A stretch of DNA of 64,000 bases from Microbacterium oxydans (GCF_026559675.1 NZ_CP092891.1:1984001-2048000); one strand, 5' to 3'. Positions 9,617 to 18,695 are shown, counted from the first letter of the stretch. Notes: generated by a model not told the origin, from the letters alone. Program-made: numbers and translations.

Positions 9617-10468
9617 ATGAAGATCCTCTCCATCCAGTCGGCCGTGGCCTACGGTCACGTCGGCAACTCCGCCGCCGTCTTCCCGCTGCAGCGCATCGGC
9701 GTCGAGGTGCTCCCGGTCTACACCGTGAACTTCTCCAACCACACCGGATACGGCGCGTGGCGCGGACCCCTGATCGCCCCGGACGACGTGCGCGAGGTGA
9801 TCACCGGCATCGAGGAGCGTGGTGTCTTCGGCGGCATCGATGCCATCCTCAGCGGCTACCAGGGCGGCGAGGGCATCGGCGACGTGATCATCGACGCGGT
9901 CGCCCGCGTGAAGGCCGCCAACCCGAATGCCCTGTACGCGTGCGACCCGGTGATGGGCAACGCGAAGTCCGGGTGCTTCGTCGCCCCGGCCATCCCGGTG
10001 CTCCTGCGCGAACGCGTGGTGCCGGTCGCCGACATCATCACGCCGAACCAGTTCGAGCTCGGCTTCCTCACCGACACCGAGCCGGACACGCTGGAGTCGA
10101 CGCTCGCCTCGGTCGACCTCGCGCACGCGATGGGTCCGCGCACGGTGCTCGTGACGAGCGTGGAGCGCCCGGATCGCGAAGAGGGCACGATCGAGATGCT
10201 CGCCGCCGATGAGCATGGTGCCTGGATCGTGCAGACCCCGCACCTGCCGATGAAGGCGAACGGCTCGGGCGATGTCACGGCGGCACTGTTCACCGCGCAC
10301 TACGTCGAGACCGGGAGCGCCAAGACCGCGCTCGAGCGCACCGCGTCCAGCGTCTACGACCTGCTCAAGGCCACGCTGGAGTCCGGTGAGCGCGAGCTGC
10401 AGCTCGTCGAGGCGCAGGAGTTCTACGCCAACCCGCAGATGCAGTTCACCGCGCGTCAGGTGCGCTGA
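9617..10468 (+). CDS. pdxY: Pyridoxal kinase
   Basis: This enzyme phosphorylates pyridoxal to PLP in the salvage route. The 283-residue protein has ribokinase-superfamily features: N-terminal ILSIQSAVAYGHVGNSAA, a YACDPVMGNAKSGCFV segment, and the anion-hole/catalytic motif KANGSGDVTAALF. ITPNQFELGFLT is also typical of PdxY/PdxK. It follows the PdxR-like regulator by 46 bases on the same strand and is probably co-transcribed, so the locus groups de novo synthesis, salvage and regulation. The call PdxY rather than PdxK rests on the N-terminal motif and length. Confidence 0.93.
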   Translation: MKILSIQSAVAYGHVGNSAAVFPLQRIGVEVLPVYTVNFSNHTGYGAWRGPLIAPDDVREVITGIEERGVFGGIDAILSGYQGGEGIGDVIIDAVARVKAANPNALYACDPVMGNAKSGCFVAPAIPVLLRERVVPVADIITPNQFELGFLTDTEPDTLESTLASVDLAHAMGPRTVLVTSVERPDREEGTIEMLAADEHGAWIVQTPHLPMKANGSGDVTAALFTAHYVETGSAKTALERTASSVYDLLKATLESGERELQLVEAQEFYANPQMQFTARQVR

Positions 10469-10476
10469 CCCGGGGA

Positions 10477-10621
10477 CGTTTCGTCTCGTCGCTGCGCTCC
10501 TCGCTCAACGACCGTCCCTTCGCGCGGGAGGCCTTCGCCCACCACCCGGTCGTTGAGCGGGCGCAGCGAGACGAAACGCCCACACCACCCGGTCGTTGAG
10601 CGAGCGCAGCGAGACGAAACG
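10477..10621. repeat. Three copies of an actinobacterial interspersed short repeat
   Basis: A sequence of about 31-36 bases beginning GGTCGTTGAGCG and ending GAGACGAAACG occurs three times: inverted at 10477-10513, and direct at 10548-10578 and 10591-10621. The inverted first copy and the direct later copies could pair as a long hairpin. The array fills the gap between the convergent pyridoxal kinase and lipoprotein genes, so it may act as a bidirectional transcription stop. Short elements of this kind recur between genes in Microbacteriaceae genomes. No other copy was noticed in this window. Confidence 0.85.
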
Positions 10622-10633
10622 CGCTCCACCCGG

Positions 10634-11158
10634 TCACCCGGTGGGGATCGGAAGCTCTCGATACGCCGCGATCCAGTCGGGGTAGTCGGCGGGGCACAGG
10701 TACTGCATACCCGAGATCGCGAGGCCACCGAGCATGAACGGCAGGCCGGGGTCGCTCTCCTCGAACGCATCCGACCAGGTGCGAAGGATGTCTGAGGAGT
10801 CGATGTGCGCACTGACCTGTGCGGCATCGACACGGTGCTCGTCCTCGATCGCCACCAGGCAGACGTCGATCGTGAGTTCGAGGCTCATCCATGCGACATC
10901 CTCGTCGGGGATGCCGGCCCAGACACCGCTCTCGATCACGTCGTCGACCAGTCGCTGCTGCTCGGGGGTCTTGGGGGTGAGCCGTCCTTCGTTCTCCCCG
11001 TAGCCCTGTGCGAGATAGAACGCGCGCCCCTCGTCCTCGACGCTCGTCGGCGTGGGCTCAGGGCTCGACGGCGGCGTGCAGGCGACGAGGAGGGTGGCGA
11101 GCGAAGCCGTGAGGCCGAGGAGCACCACGGATGCGATGCGTCGCGAGGGCAGAGTCAT
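10634..11158 (-). CDS. Putative lipoprotein of unknown function
   Basis: I do not recognise the domain. The 174-residue protein starts with a positively charged, hydrophobic signal (MTLPSRRIASVVLLGLTASL) and a lipobox LLVAC at about residue 27, followed by a Ser/Pro/Thr-rich linker (TPPSSPEPTPTS). The rest is acidic and soluble, with a short conserved-looking ending, YLCPADYPDWIAAYREL. It should be lipid-anchored on the outer face of the membrane. The ATG at 11156-11158 is chosen because the signal peptide starts there. It lies 17 bases after the HIT gene stop on the same strand. Confidence 0.82.
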   Translation of the reverse strand: MTLPSRRIASVVLLGLTASLATLLVACTPPSSPEPTPTSVEDEGRAFYLAQGYGENEGRLTPKTPEQQRLVDDVIESGVWAGIPDEDVAWMSLELTIDVCLVAIEDEHRVDAAQVSAHIDSSDILRTWSDAFEESDPGLPFMLGGLAISGMQYLCPADYPDWIAAYRELPIPTG

Positions 11159-11175
11159 CGATCGGGCCGTACGGG

Positions 11176-11730
11176 TCAGGCTTCCGGCTGCGGCCAGGCT
11201 GCCGCCACGGCCTCCCGCACTTCGCCGAGGAGCTGCGGCAGCGCCTTGGTCTTCGCGATGATCGGGAAGAAGTTGGCGTCCGAGGTCCACCGCGGCACCA
11301 CGTGCTGGTGCAGGTGGGCGTCGACACCGGCCCCGGCCACCGCGCCCTGGTTCATCCCGAGGTTGAAGCCGTCGCACCGTGCCACCCCGCGCAGCACCCG
11401 CATCGCGGTCTGCGTGAGCGCGCCGATCTCGGCGACCTCCTCGGGGGTCGCCTGATCGTACGTCGCGATGTGGCGGTACGGGCAGACGAGCAGGTGCCCG
11501 GAGTTGTACGGGAACAGGTTCAGCAGCACGTAGGCCGTCCGGCCCCGCGCCACGACCAGGCGCTCGGCATCGGGGAACTTCGGCGCCTCGCAGAACGGGC
11601 ACTCCTCACGGAGCGGCTCCGGTCCCGCCTGGATGTACGCCATCCGGTGCGGGGTCCACAGCCGCTGGAACTCGTCCGGCACTCCGGCGAGGAGTCCGGC
11701 GTCCTCCAGCGGCTGCTCCCCCTCGGTCAC
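11176..11730 (-). CDS. HIT-family hydrolase/AP4A phosphorylase-like protein
   Basis: The protein has 184 residues with the histidine triad [10 protein letters not shown] (H139, H141, H143) and an upstream zinc-type CPFC pair (C44, C47) with [14 protein letters not shown]. The mycobacterial protein next to thrS (Rv2613c) with this layout is a diadenosine tetraphosphate phosphorylase, so that activity is a reasonable guess here. Its start overlaps the thrS stop in an ATGA junction, placing it in the thrS operon. The N-terminal [13 protein letters not shown] is typical of this actinobacterial subgroup. Confidence 0.93.
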   Translation of the reverse strand: MTEGEQPLEDAGLLAGVPDEFQRLWTPHRMAYIQAGPEPLREECPFCEAPKFPDAERLVVARGRTAYVLLNLFPYNSGHLLVCPYRHIATYDQATPEEVAEIGALTQTAMRVLRGVARCDGFNLGMNQGAVAGAGVDAHLHQHVVPRWTSDANFFPIIAKTKALPQLLGEVREAVAAAWPQPEA

Positions 11731-13715
11731 GCCAAGTCCCCTGCCGTCTGCACGAGGGCGTGGGAGTCGATGGCGGCGCGGATGCGGGCCACGGCGTCCG
11801 CGATCGGCACACCGTTCTCCTGCGAGCCGTCGCGGTAACGGAAGGACACGGTGCCGGCGGCACGGTCCTGCTCCCCCGCGATCAGCAGCAGCGGCACCTT
11901 GCCGGTCGTGTGGGTGCGGATCTTCTTCTGCATCCGGTCGTCCGACGTGTCCAGCTCGGCGCGGACGCCCTGCGAGCGGAGCGTGTCGACGACCTCGCCG
12001 AGGTAGTCGGCGAAGTCGTCCGCGACGGGGATGCCCACGACCTGCAGCGGCGACAGCCAGACCGGGAAGTCACCGGCGTAGTGCTCGAGCAGGATCGCGA
12101 AGAACCGCTCGATCGAGCCGAAGAGCGCACGGTGGATCATGATCGGGCGCTTCTTCTGCCCGTCCTTGTCCATGAACTCCAGGTCGAAGCGCTCGGGCAG
12201 GTTCGGGTCGACCTGGACGGTCGAGAGCTGCCAGGTGCGACCGATCGCGTCACGCGTCTTGAGGTCGATCTTCGGACCGTAGAACGCGGCCTCTCCGGGG
12301 ACCTCGGTCAGCTTGAGGCCGGAGGCGACGGCGACGCGACGCAGGGCGTCGGTCGACGACTCCCAGAACTCGTCGGAGCCGATCCACTTCGACTTCTCGT
12401 CATCCTTCATCGACAGCTCGAGCTCGAAGTCGGTCAGACCGAAGTCGCGCAGCATCGAGAGGATGAACTCGAGGACCTTGGCGACCTCGGCCTCGAGCTG
12501 GTCGGGCGTGACGAACAGGTGCGAGTCGTCCTGGGTGAAACCACGCACACGCGTGAGGCCGTGGAGGGCGCCGGAGAGCTCGTTGCGGTACACGGTGCCG
12601 TTCTCGGCGAGCCGCAGCGGCAGGTCGCGGTAGCTGCGCGCACGCTCCTTGTAGATGAGGATGTGCATCGGGCAGTTCATGGGCTTCAGGTAGTAGTCCT
12701 GGCCCTGCTTGGTGATGTTGCCCTCGTCGTCGCGCTCCTCGTCCATCACGATCGGCGGGAACATGCCCTCCTTGTACGTGACGAGGTGGTTCGAGGTGAG
12801 GAAGAGGTCTTCCTTCGAGATGTGCGGCGTGTACACGTAGGTGTAGCCGCCCTCGATGTGGCGCTTGCGCGCGTGCTGCTCCATCTCGCCGCGGATGACA
12901 CCGCCGCGAGGGTGCCAGACCGAGAGACCGGAGCCGATCTCCTCGGGGAACGAGAACAGGTCGAGCTCCTTGCCGAGGCGACGGTGGTCGCGCTTCGCGG
13001 CCTCCTCCAGACGGTGCTGGTAGGCGCGCAGCTCGTCCTTGGTGGGCCACGCGGTGCCGTAGATGCGCTGCAGCTGCGGGTTCTTCTCACTGCCGCGCCA
13101 GTAGGCGGCCGCGATGCGGGTGAGGTCCCAGCCGTTGCCGATCATGCGGGTGTTCGGCAGGTGCGGACCGCGGCAGAGGTCCTTCCAGACGACCTCGCCG
13201 TCACGGGTGGTGTTGTCGTAGATCGTGAGCTCGCCCTCGCCGACCTCGACGGAGGCGCCTTCCGCGGCTTCCTTTCCGCCCTTGAGGCCGATGAGCTCGA
13301 GCTTGAACGGCTCGTCCGCGAGCTCGGCGCGCGCCTCGTCATCGGTCACGACACGGCGCACGAAGCGCTGGCCTTCACGGACGATGCGCTGCATCTCCTT
13401 CGTGATGGCCTTGATGTCCTCCGGCGTGAACGGGGTCTCGACGCCGAAGTCGTAGTAGAAGCCGTCCGTGATGGGCGGGCCGATGCCGAGGTTCGCCTGC
13501 GGGTTGATCCGCTGCACCGCCTGCGCGAGCACGTGTGCCGCGGAGTGGCGGAGGATGTTCAACCCGTCCGGGCTGTCGATCGTGACCGGCTCGACCTCGT
13601 CGGTGTCGGTCACGGTCGTGGCGAGATCCTTGAGATCGCCGTTGACGCGCATCGCGACGACGTTTCGGTCAGTGAACAGGGCGAAGCCGTCATTCGGCCG
13701 GGCGTTTTCAGGCAC
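11727..13715 (-). CDS. thrS: Threonyl-tRNA synthetase
   Basis: ThrRS charges tRNA-Thr. The 662-residue protein has a reduced N-terminal TGS-like region, the editing domain ([16 protein letters not shown], with its zinc-editing histidines), the class II core with motif 2 region [21 protein letters not shown], the zinc ligand region [11 protein letters not shown], and the C-terminal anticodon-binding domain starting [10 protein letters not shown]. No T-box leader was seen upstream. The next gene upstream is a response regulator on the same strand, 97 bases away. The HIT gene follows with an ATGA overlap. Confidence 0.98.
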   Translation of the reverse strand: MPENARPNDGFALFTDRNVVAMRVNGDLKDLATTVTDTDEVEPVTIDSPDGLNILRHSAAHVLAQAVQRINPQANLGIGPPITDGFYYDFGVETPFTPEDIKAITKEMQRIVREGQRFVRRVVTDDEARAELADEPFKLELIGLKGGKEAAEGASVEVGEGELTIYDNTTRDGEVVWKDLCRGPHLPNTRMIGNGWDLTRIAAAYWRGSEKNPQLQRIYGTAWPTKDELRAYQHRLEEAAKRDHRRLGKELDLFSFPEEIGSGLSVWHPRGGVIRGEMEQHARKRHIEGGYTYVYTPHISKEDLFLTSNHLVTYKEGMFPPIVMDEERDDEGNITKQGQDYYLKPMNCPMHILIYKERARSYRDLPLRLAENGTVYRNELSGALHGLTRVRGFTQDDSHLFVTPDQLEAEVAKVLEFILSMLRDFGLTDFELELSMKDDEKSKWIGSDEFWESSTDALRRVAVASGLKLTEVPGEAAFYGPKIDLKTRDAIGRTWQLSTVQVDPNLPERFDLEFMDKDGQKKRPIMIHRALFGSIERFFAILLEHYAGDFPVWLSPLQVVGIPVADDFADYLGEVVDTLRSQGVRAELDTSDDRMQKKIRTHTTGKVPLLLIAGEQDRAAGTVSFRYRDGSQENGVPIADAVARIRAAIDSHALVQTAGDLA

Positions 13716-13812
13716 AGAAACTCTCCATCTGGGTCGGTACCCAGGTTACTCGCATGATCACGCGGTCCTGACCGCCGCACACGCCCGATCGACGACGTGC
13801 CGCGGAAGGCGC

Positions 13813-14478
13813 TCAGCCTCCGGCGACGACGATTCCGGACTCGTACGCGAGGATCACCAGCTGGGCGCGGTCGCGCGCATCCACCTTCGACATGATGCGG
13901 TTCACGTGCGTCTTCGCGGTGTGCGGCGAGATGGTGAGCGTCGACGCGATCTCCTGGTTCGTCCGGCCTCCGGCGACCAGCACCAGCACCTCCTGCTCAC
14001 GGGCCGTCAACCGGGCGAGCACCTCCGCGTGGGCGCCCGGCGTCGGCGGGGTGGCTCCGCGCACCGAACGCTCGATGAGCGTGCGCGTCGCCGTGGACGA
14101 CAGCAGCGACTCCCCGGCGTCGATCGTGCGCACCGCCCGGACGATGTCGTCCGGTTCCGCCCCCTTGCCGATGAAGCCGCTCGCGCCCGCGCGGAGAGCG
14201 GCGACCACGTAGTCGTCCTCCTCGAACGTCGTGAGGATCAGCACCCGGGGCTTTCCCTCCGGACGCGCGGCGCAGATCAGCGCGGTCGCGGCGATCCCGT
14301 CCAGGTCCGGCATCCGGATGTCCATCAGCACCACATCCGGGACGAGTTCGGCGGCGGACGCGACCGCTGCGCGCCCGGTGGCGGCCTCGCCGACCACGTG
14401 CAGCCCCCCGTCCGTGAGGATGTCGCGCACCGCCTGGCGGACCAGTGGCTGGTCGTCGACCACGAGAACCGAGATCAT
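13813..14478 (-). CDS. NarL/LuxR-family response regulator
   Basis: The 221-residue protein has an N-terminal receiver domain with the phospho-acceptor D53 (VVLMDIRMPDLDG), the acidic pair in VVDDQPL and K105-type lysine region FIGKGAEPDD. The C-terminal LuxR-type helix-turn-helix reads LTAREQEVLVLVAGGRTNQEIA. It overlaps the sensor kinase gene by ATGA, so the two are partners. The nearest likely target is the divergently placed hydrolase gene at 15798, whose shared upstream region contains a palindrome. Confidence 0.95.
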   Translation of the reverse strand: MISVLVVDDQPLVRQAVRDILTDGGLHVVGEAATGRAAVASAAELVPDVVLMDIRMPDLDGIAATALICAARPEGKPRVLILTTFEEDDYVVAALRAGASGFIGKGAEPDDIVRAVRTIDAGESLLSSTATRTLIERSVRGATPPTPGAHAEVLARLTAREQEVLVLVAGGRTNQEIASTLTISPHTAKTHVNRIMSKVDARDRAQLVILAYESGIVVAGG

Positions 14479-15635
14479 GCGCGGATACTCCGTCCGTTCG
14501 TGGGGAGGTGCACGGAGAGGACGAAATCCTCGCCCGTGCTCTCCACGGCCACCTCGCCCCGGACGGCGGAGACCCGTTCACGGAGCCCACGGAGCCCGTG
14601 CCCGCTCGGCGAGGAGCGGACGACACTCGGGTCCACCGGATTCGCGACCGTCAGAGCGAGCGCCTCGTCGACGGCGCGCACCGTCACCGCGACTCTCCCT
14701 TGTGCGCCGTGCTTGTGCGCATTCGTCAGCCCTTCCTGCACGACCAGATACGCGACATGGTCGCTCGCCGGGGACATCGCCACGGTGTCATCCTCGCGCC
14801 GCAGGTCGACGCGGAGACCGACCTCCTCGAACCGCTCGATCAGGGCATCGAGGTCGGCGAGCCCATGCTGCGGACGGAGATCGGAGGGGTCGTCGCCGTC
14901 GTCCGCGCGAAGCAGCGACATGAGGCCGCCGATGTCGGTGAGCACCGTGCGCGATGCGCTGCGGATCGTCGTGAGAGCCTCCCGGGCACGTTCGGGCCTG
15001 CTCTCCACGGCGGATGACGCCACCCCGGCGTTGAGGCTGATCACCGAGATCTGGTGCGCGACGACGTCGTGCAGATCCCGGGCGATCCGCACCCGCTCCT
15101 CCATCACCCGGCGCCGCGCCTCGTCGTCGCGGCTCTGCTCGGCACGCTCGGCCCGCTCCGTCATCACCGCGACGAACTCCCGACGCGAGCGCGCGGCATC
15201 GCCCAGCGCACCGGCGAGCAGGAGGAACAGGACGAACTGGAGCGCGGCGGAGTCGAAGAGGTCGCCGTCCATGGCGAGGCCGTTCGAGAAGAACACGACC
15301 ACCGCCGCGGCGACGACTCCGGCCGCTCCCACCAGCCGTCCGCGCAGATCGACGAGCGTGTAGCAGCTGAAGGCGGCCGCCAGGAGCGCACTGGGAGAGA
15401 CGACACCGGCGAACGCGAGCACGATCGCGCAGAACAGACTCGCCCCGAGAGCCACGAACGGCGCGCGACGACGGACCAGCACCGCCGCAGCAGGCAGGAG
15501 CGCGGGGACCAGCAGCCACCCGGTGGCTCGGAAGTCCTCGGCGGGGAACGGCAGGACGGCGAAGGTGACGACCACGGCGAAGACGATGACGCTCCGCAGC
15601 GCGGCCGCGATCCCCTGAGCTCCGGGCGCCGGCAT
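14475..15635 (-). CDS. Sensor histidine kinase (NarL-partner, HisKA_3 type)
   Basis: The 386-residue kinase has about five or six hydrophobic membrane segments in residues 10-145, a short coiled-coil linker (residues 150-185), the HisKA_3 dimerisation domain with phospho-accepting H189 in ARDLHDVVAHQ, and an HATPase_c domain whose N box reads VVQEGLTNAHKHG and G box GHGLRGLRERV. The extracytoplasmic part is very small, which suggests sensing inside the membrane. The ATG at 15633-15635 is chosen because family members begin just before the first membrane segment. It is coupled to the response regulator by an ATGA overlap. Confidence 0.94.
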   Translation of the reverse strand: MPAPGAQGIAAALRSVIVFAVVVTFAVLPFPAEDFRATGWLLVPALLPAAAVLVRRRAPFVALGASLFCAIVLAFAGVVSPSALLAAAFSCYTLVDLRGRLVGAAGVVAAAVVVFFSNGLAMDGDLFDSAALQFVLFLLLAGALGDAARSRREFVAVMTERAERAEQSRDDEARRRVMEERVRIARDLHDVVAHQISVISLNAGVASSAVESRPERAREALTTIRSASRTVLTDIGGLMSLLRADDGDDPSDLRPQHGLADLDALIERFEEVGLRVDLRREDDTVAMSPASDHVAYLVVQEGLTNAHKHGAQGRVAVTVRAVDEALALTVANPVDPSVVRSSPSGHGLRGLRERVSAVRGEVAVESTGEDFVLSVHLPTNGRSIRA

Positions 15636-15693
15636 CCCTCCAGTATTCCGCGGTTCTCCCGGCCGCGAGTCCCCCGTGAGGACGACATCCGCA

Positions 15694-15709
15694 TACCGCG
15701 AACGCGGTA
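15694..15709. promoter_or_regulatory. Palindrome TACCGCG-AA-CGCGGTA between kinase and hydrolase
   Basis: A perfect 7-base inverted repeat with a 2-base centre lies about 60 bases upstream of the kinase start and about 90 bases upstream of the divergent hydrolase start. NarL-type regulators bind inverted repeats of this size, so it is a candidate site for the adjacent response regulator. Function is inferred from position and symmetry only. Confidence 0.45.
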
Positions 15710-15797
15710 CGCGGGTGTCTGCACCGGGGGGACGCGCCGACGGACGCGACGAGGAACGCTGGAACAGGGTCGCACCGCGCGACCGGGAGAGGTGTCC

Positions 15798-16748
15798 ATG
15801 AAGAAGTTCGCGAAGAGAGCGCTCATCACCGTGACGGCGATCGGTGCCGTGATCGCGGTGGGATTGGCCACCACGACGACCGTCAACGCCGTGGCGACGG
15901 GTGTCGAAGCCGATCGCATCGAGCCGTACGGCGAGACCGTGAGCGTCGACGGGCGCGACGTGAACGTCCTGATCACGGGCGACGGGCCGGAGACCATCGT
16001 GATGCTGCCCGGATTCGGCACCGCCTCCCCCGTGCTCGACTTCGAGCCTCTGGTGGACGATCTCGCAGCGGACCATCGCGTGGTCGTGGTGGAGCCCTTC
16101 GGGTACGGACTGAGCGACGGGACCGACCGGCCCCGCACCACCGAGAACATCGTCGCGGAGGTCCACGAGGCGCTCCAGAGCCTGGACATCGACAGCTACG
16201 TGCTCATGGGGCACTCGATCGCCGGCATCTACGGCATCGAGTTCGCGAACCGGTATCCCGACGAGGTGCGGGCGTTCGTCGGCATCGACACCAGCGTCCC
16301 GGGCCAGCCGCACATGGACACCGTGTTTCCCACCGGCCTGATGGGGGCGGCGAAGAACCTCGGCCTCGTCCGGCTGCTCACCGCGTTCGGCGGCGCCGAC
16401 GACGAGGAGTCCGTCTTCTCGGCGGAGTCGCGCGAGCAGATGACGCTGCTGAGCAACCGGAACTCCCTCAGCCCGACCTACCTGGATGAGATGTCCCATA
16501 TCCGGACCAACTTCGCGGATGCGATCGGCACGACGTTCCCGGAGGATCTGCCCCTCCTCCTCTTCGCGGTGGCCGAGAACGAGACCACGCCCGAATGGCT
16601 GTCCCTCCACGAGGAGCAGGCCGCGACCGTGGCGGATGGAACCGTGGTGCCTCTGGACGGCGAGCACTATCTGCACCACACGCACTCCCCCGAGATCGCC
16701 GAGGGCTTCCGGGCCTGGGAGCAGGCACGCGGTCTCTCGGCCGGCTGA
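15798..16748 (+). CDS. Membrane-anchored alpha/beta hydrolase
   Basis: The 316-residue protein begins with a charged N terminus and one hydrophobic segment (residues 8-24), so it is probably secreted or anchored outside. The hydrolase domain follows: VMLPGFGTASPVLDFEPL, then the nucleophile S140 in MGHSIAGIYG, and a likely catalytic histidine in GEHYLHHTHSPEIA. The nucleophile motif GHSIAG is unusual at the residue after serine but within family variation. It diverges from a two-component system and may be its target. Substrate unknown. The ATG at 15798 follows GGGAGAGG. Confidence 0.87.
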   Translation: MKKFAKRALITVTAIGAVIAVGLATTTTVNAVATGVEADRIEPYGETVSVDGRDVNVLITGDGPETIVMLPGFGTASPVLDFEPLVDDLAADHRVVVVEPFGYGLSDGTDRPRTTENIVAEVHEALQSLDIDSYVLMGHSIAGIYGIEFANRYPDEVRAFVGIDTSVPGQPHMDTVFPTGLMGAAKNLGLVRLLTAFGGADDEESVFSAESREQMTLLSNRNSLSPTYLDEMSHIRTNFADAIGTTFPEDLPLLLFAVAENETTPEWLSLHEEQAATVADGTVVPLDGEHYLHHTHSPEIAEGFRAWEQARGLSAG

Positions 16749-16761
16749 CCGATCCGTCGCC

Positions 16762-16798
16762 GGTGCGCGTCGGAGGCATGGCGCTTCCGACGCGCACC
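16762..16798 (+). terminator. Strong hairpin after the hydrolase gene
   Basis: Perfect 13-base arms, GGTGCGCGTCGGA at 16762-16774 and its complement at 16786-16798, enclose an 11-base loop 13 bases downstream of the hydrolase stop. No long T run follows, as is common for terminators in high-GC actinobacteria. Confidence 0.65.
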
Positions 16799-16812
16799 TG
16801 TAGCGTGAGCGG

Positions 16813-17226
16813 ATGAGCAGAACAGTCGCCCGCTGGATCCTCGCCCTCGCCCTCGGCGCCATCGGCGTCACGCACTTCGTCAGCACCCGCGGGTTCCGCG
16901 TCGTGGTCCCCGACTGGGCCACCCGGATCACGCGGCTCGACAAGGATGCGATCGTGATCGCCTCGGGGGCGGCGGAGGTCGCGCTCGCCGTCGGACTCGT
17001 CGCGCTCCCTCGGGAACGGCGCAGGATCGGGTGGGCGACGGCCGCGTTCTTCGCCGCGGTGTTCCCCGGCAACGTGCACCAGTGGCGCACGCGGCGCTCG
17101 ACTCCCGGACTCGACACCGACGCCCGACGGTTCGGTCGTCTCTTCCTGCAGCCGCTGCTCGTCGCGTGGGCGCTGTGGGCCACGGGCGATGAGGGCGGGC
17201 ATCCCCGCCGCACGCGCCGGCGCTGA
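16813..17226 (+). CDS. DoxX-like small membrane protein
   Basis: The 137-residue protein has four predicted membrane segments (about residues 6-22, 47-64, 70-86 and 112-126) and the IGVTHFVSTRGFRVVVPDWA stretch typical of DoxX-like/DUF417-type proteins, where a conserved H and a P-x-W motif occur. Members are thought to take part in redox or thiol stress functions, but the biochemical role is not established. The C terminus is a basic tail. It is followed 49 bases later by the photolyase gene on the same strand. Confidence 0.75.
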   Translation: MSRTVARWILALALGAIGVTHFVSTRGFRVVVPDWATRITRLDKDAIVIASGAAEVALAVGLVALPRERRRIGWATAAFFAAVFPGNVHQWRTRRSTPGLDTDARRFGRLFLQPLLVAWALWATGDEGGHPRRTRRR

Positions 17227-17275
17227 TCTCAACCCGTCTGCCGAAGAAGGGGCTCCGGTCAGCGAGAATGGGGCC

Positions 17276-18631
17276 ATGGTCTCCCCCTCGCTCGTCTGGT
17301 TCCGAGACGATCTGCGTCTGGCGGACAACCCCGCCCTGCGCGCCGCTATCGATCGCGGCGAACCGATCGTCGCGGTCTTCGTGCTCGACGAGGAGTCTCC
17401 GGGCTTCCGCCCGCTCGGTGGCGCGGCGCGATGGTGGCTGCATCATTCGCTGGAGTCCCTCGGGGGGCGACTGCGTGATCGAGGAGGTTTCCTGGTGCTG
17501 CGCCGCGGCCCCGCGGAACGCGTGGTGTCGGAGCTGGCCGACGAGATCGATGCCGGAGCCGTCTTCTGGAATCGCCGGTACGGCGGCCCCGAGCGGTCGG
17601 TGGATGCCGGCCTCAAGACCGCGCTGCGCGCCGACGGCATCGACGTCACCTCCTTCGCCGCCTCCCTGCTGCATGAGCCGTGGACCGTCACGACCGGCAG
17701 TGGCACCCACTACTCCGTGTTCACGCCGTTCTGGCGCGCCTGCGTCGCGCTTCCCGCTCCGCGGACGCCGCTCGCCGAGCCGCGCGACGTCGCCGGCGTC
17801 GACCATCCCCCCGCCTCCGATGCGCTCGACGACTGGGGCCTCCTGCCGACGTCTCCGGACTGGGCAGCAGGGCTCCGCGAGACCTGGGAGCCCGGGGAGC
17901 CCGCGGCCAGACGCCGCCTCACGGAGTTCCTCGAGAACGACCTCCCCTCCTACGATCGTGCGCGCGACGAGCCCGCTGCCGGCGCGACCTCGCTGCTCTC
18001 GCCTCGGCTGCGGTGGGGGGAGCTCAGTCCGTTCACGGTGTGGCACGAGGCGGTCGGCGTCGAGGGCGCGGGCGGTTTCCTCTCCGAACTGAGATGGCGC
18101 GAGTTCGCCTGGCACACGCTGTACCACTCGCCCGACCTGGCGACCACGAACCTGCGCCCCGAGTTCGACGCGTTCCCCTGGCCGCCCCTCGACCCCGCGC
18201 AGCTGGACGCCTGGCAGCACGGCGAGACCGGGGTGCCGCTCGTCGACGCCGGGATGCGCGAACTCTGGCACACGGGGTACATGCACAACCGCGTACGGAT
18301 GGTCGTGGCCTCCTTCCTCGTGAAGAACCTGCTCATCGACTGGCGTCTCGGCGAGGAGTGGTTCTGGGACACACTCGTCGATGCCGACGAGGCGAACAAC
18401 CCGTTCAACTGGCAGTGGGTGGCGGGCTCCGGTGCCGACGCCGCGCCCTACTTCCGCGTATTCAACCCCGAGCTCCAGGCGAAGAAGTTCGACCCGCAGG
18501 GGCTTTACATCTCGCAGTGGGCCTCGGATGCGCCGACCGAGCCGATCGTCGACCTCGGTGAGACCCGCAAGGCCGCGCTCGCCGCGTACGACGTGGTCAA
18601 GCGGGCCCCGCGCGGTCCTCGCGGGGGCTGA
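17276..18631 (+). CDS. phr: Deoxyribodipyrimidine photolyase
   Basis: This light-driven flavoenzyme repairs cyclobutane pyrimidine dimers. The 451-residue protein has the N-terminal antenna-binding domain (LVWFRDDLRLADNPAL) and the C-terminal FAD domain with RWREFAWHTLYHSP, GYMHNRVRMVVASFLVKNL and the hallmark NWQWVAGSGADAAPYFRVFNP region. It resembles class I/III CPD photolyases rather than cryptochromes or 6-4 enzymes because the asparagine and tryptophan residues of that region are present. The ATG at 17276 is chosen because the conserved domain starts directly after it. Confidence 0.95.
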   Translation: MVSPSLVWFRDDLRLADNPALRAAIDRGEPIVAVFVLDEESPGFRPLGGAARWWLHHSLESLGGRLRDRGGFLVLRRGPAERVVSELADEIDAGAVFWNRRYGGPERSVDAGLKTALRADGIDVTSFAASLLHEPWTVTTGSGTHYSVFTPFWRACVALPAPRTPLAEPRDVAGVDHPPASDALDDWGLLPTSPDWAAGLRETWEPGEPAARRRLTEFLENDLPSYDRARDEPAAGATSLLSPRLRWGELSPFTVWHEAVGVEGAGGFLSELRWREFAWHTLYHSPDLATTNLRPEFDAFPWPPLDPAQLDAWQHGETGVPLVDAGMRELWHTGYMHNRVRMVVASFLVKNLLIDWRLGEEWFWDTLVDADEANNPFNWQWVAGSGADAAPYFRVFNPELQAKKFDPQGLYISQWASDAPTEPIVDLGETRKAALAAYDVVKRAPRGPRGG

Positions 18632-18695
18632 GCGCCGGCGAGGCCTCGCGCCCCGTGGAACGGGGTCGTGACGGACTCCATGCCAGACTGGTGCC

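Noticed and set aside
13716..13812. Possible T-box leader upstream of thrS
   Set aside because: The 97-base gap lacks a specifier loop and the T-box sequence, and actinobacterial T-boxes are mainly on ileS.
14475..17213. Minus-strand open frame extending the histidine kinase upstream to 17213
   Set aside because: Beyond 15635 it runs antisense through the hydrolase and DoxX genes, and kinase homologues begin just before the first membrane segment.
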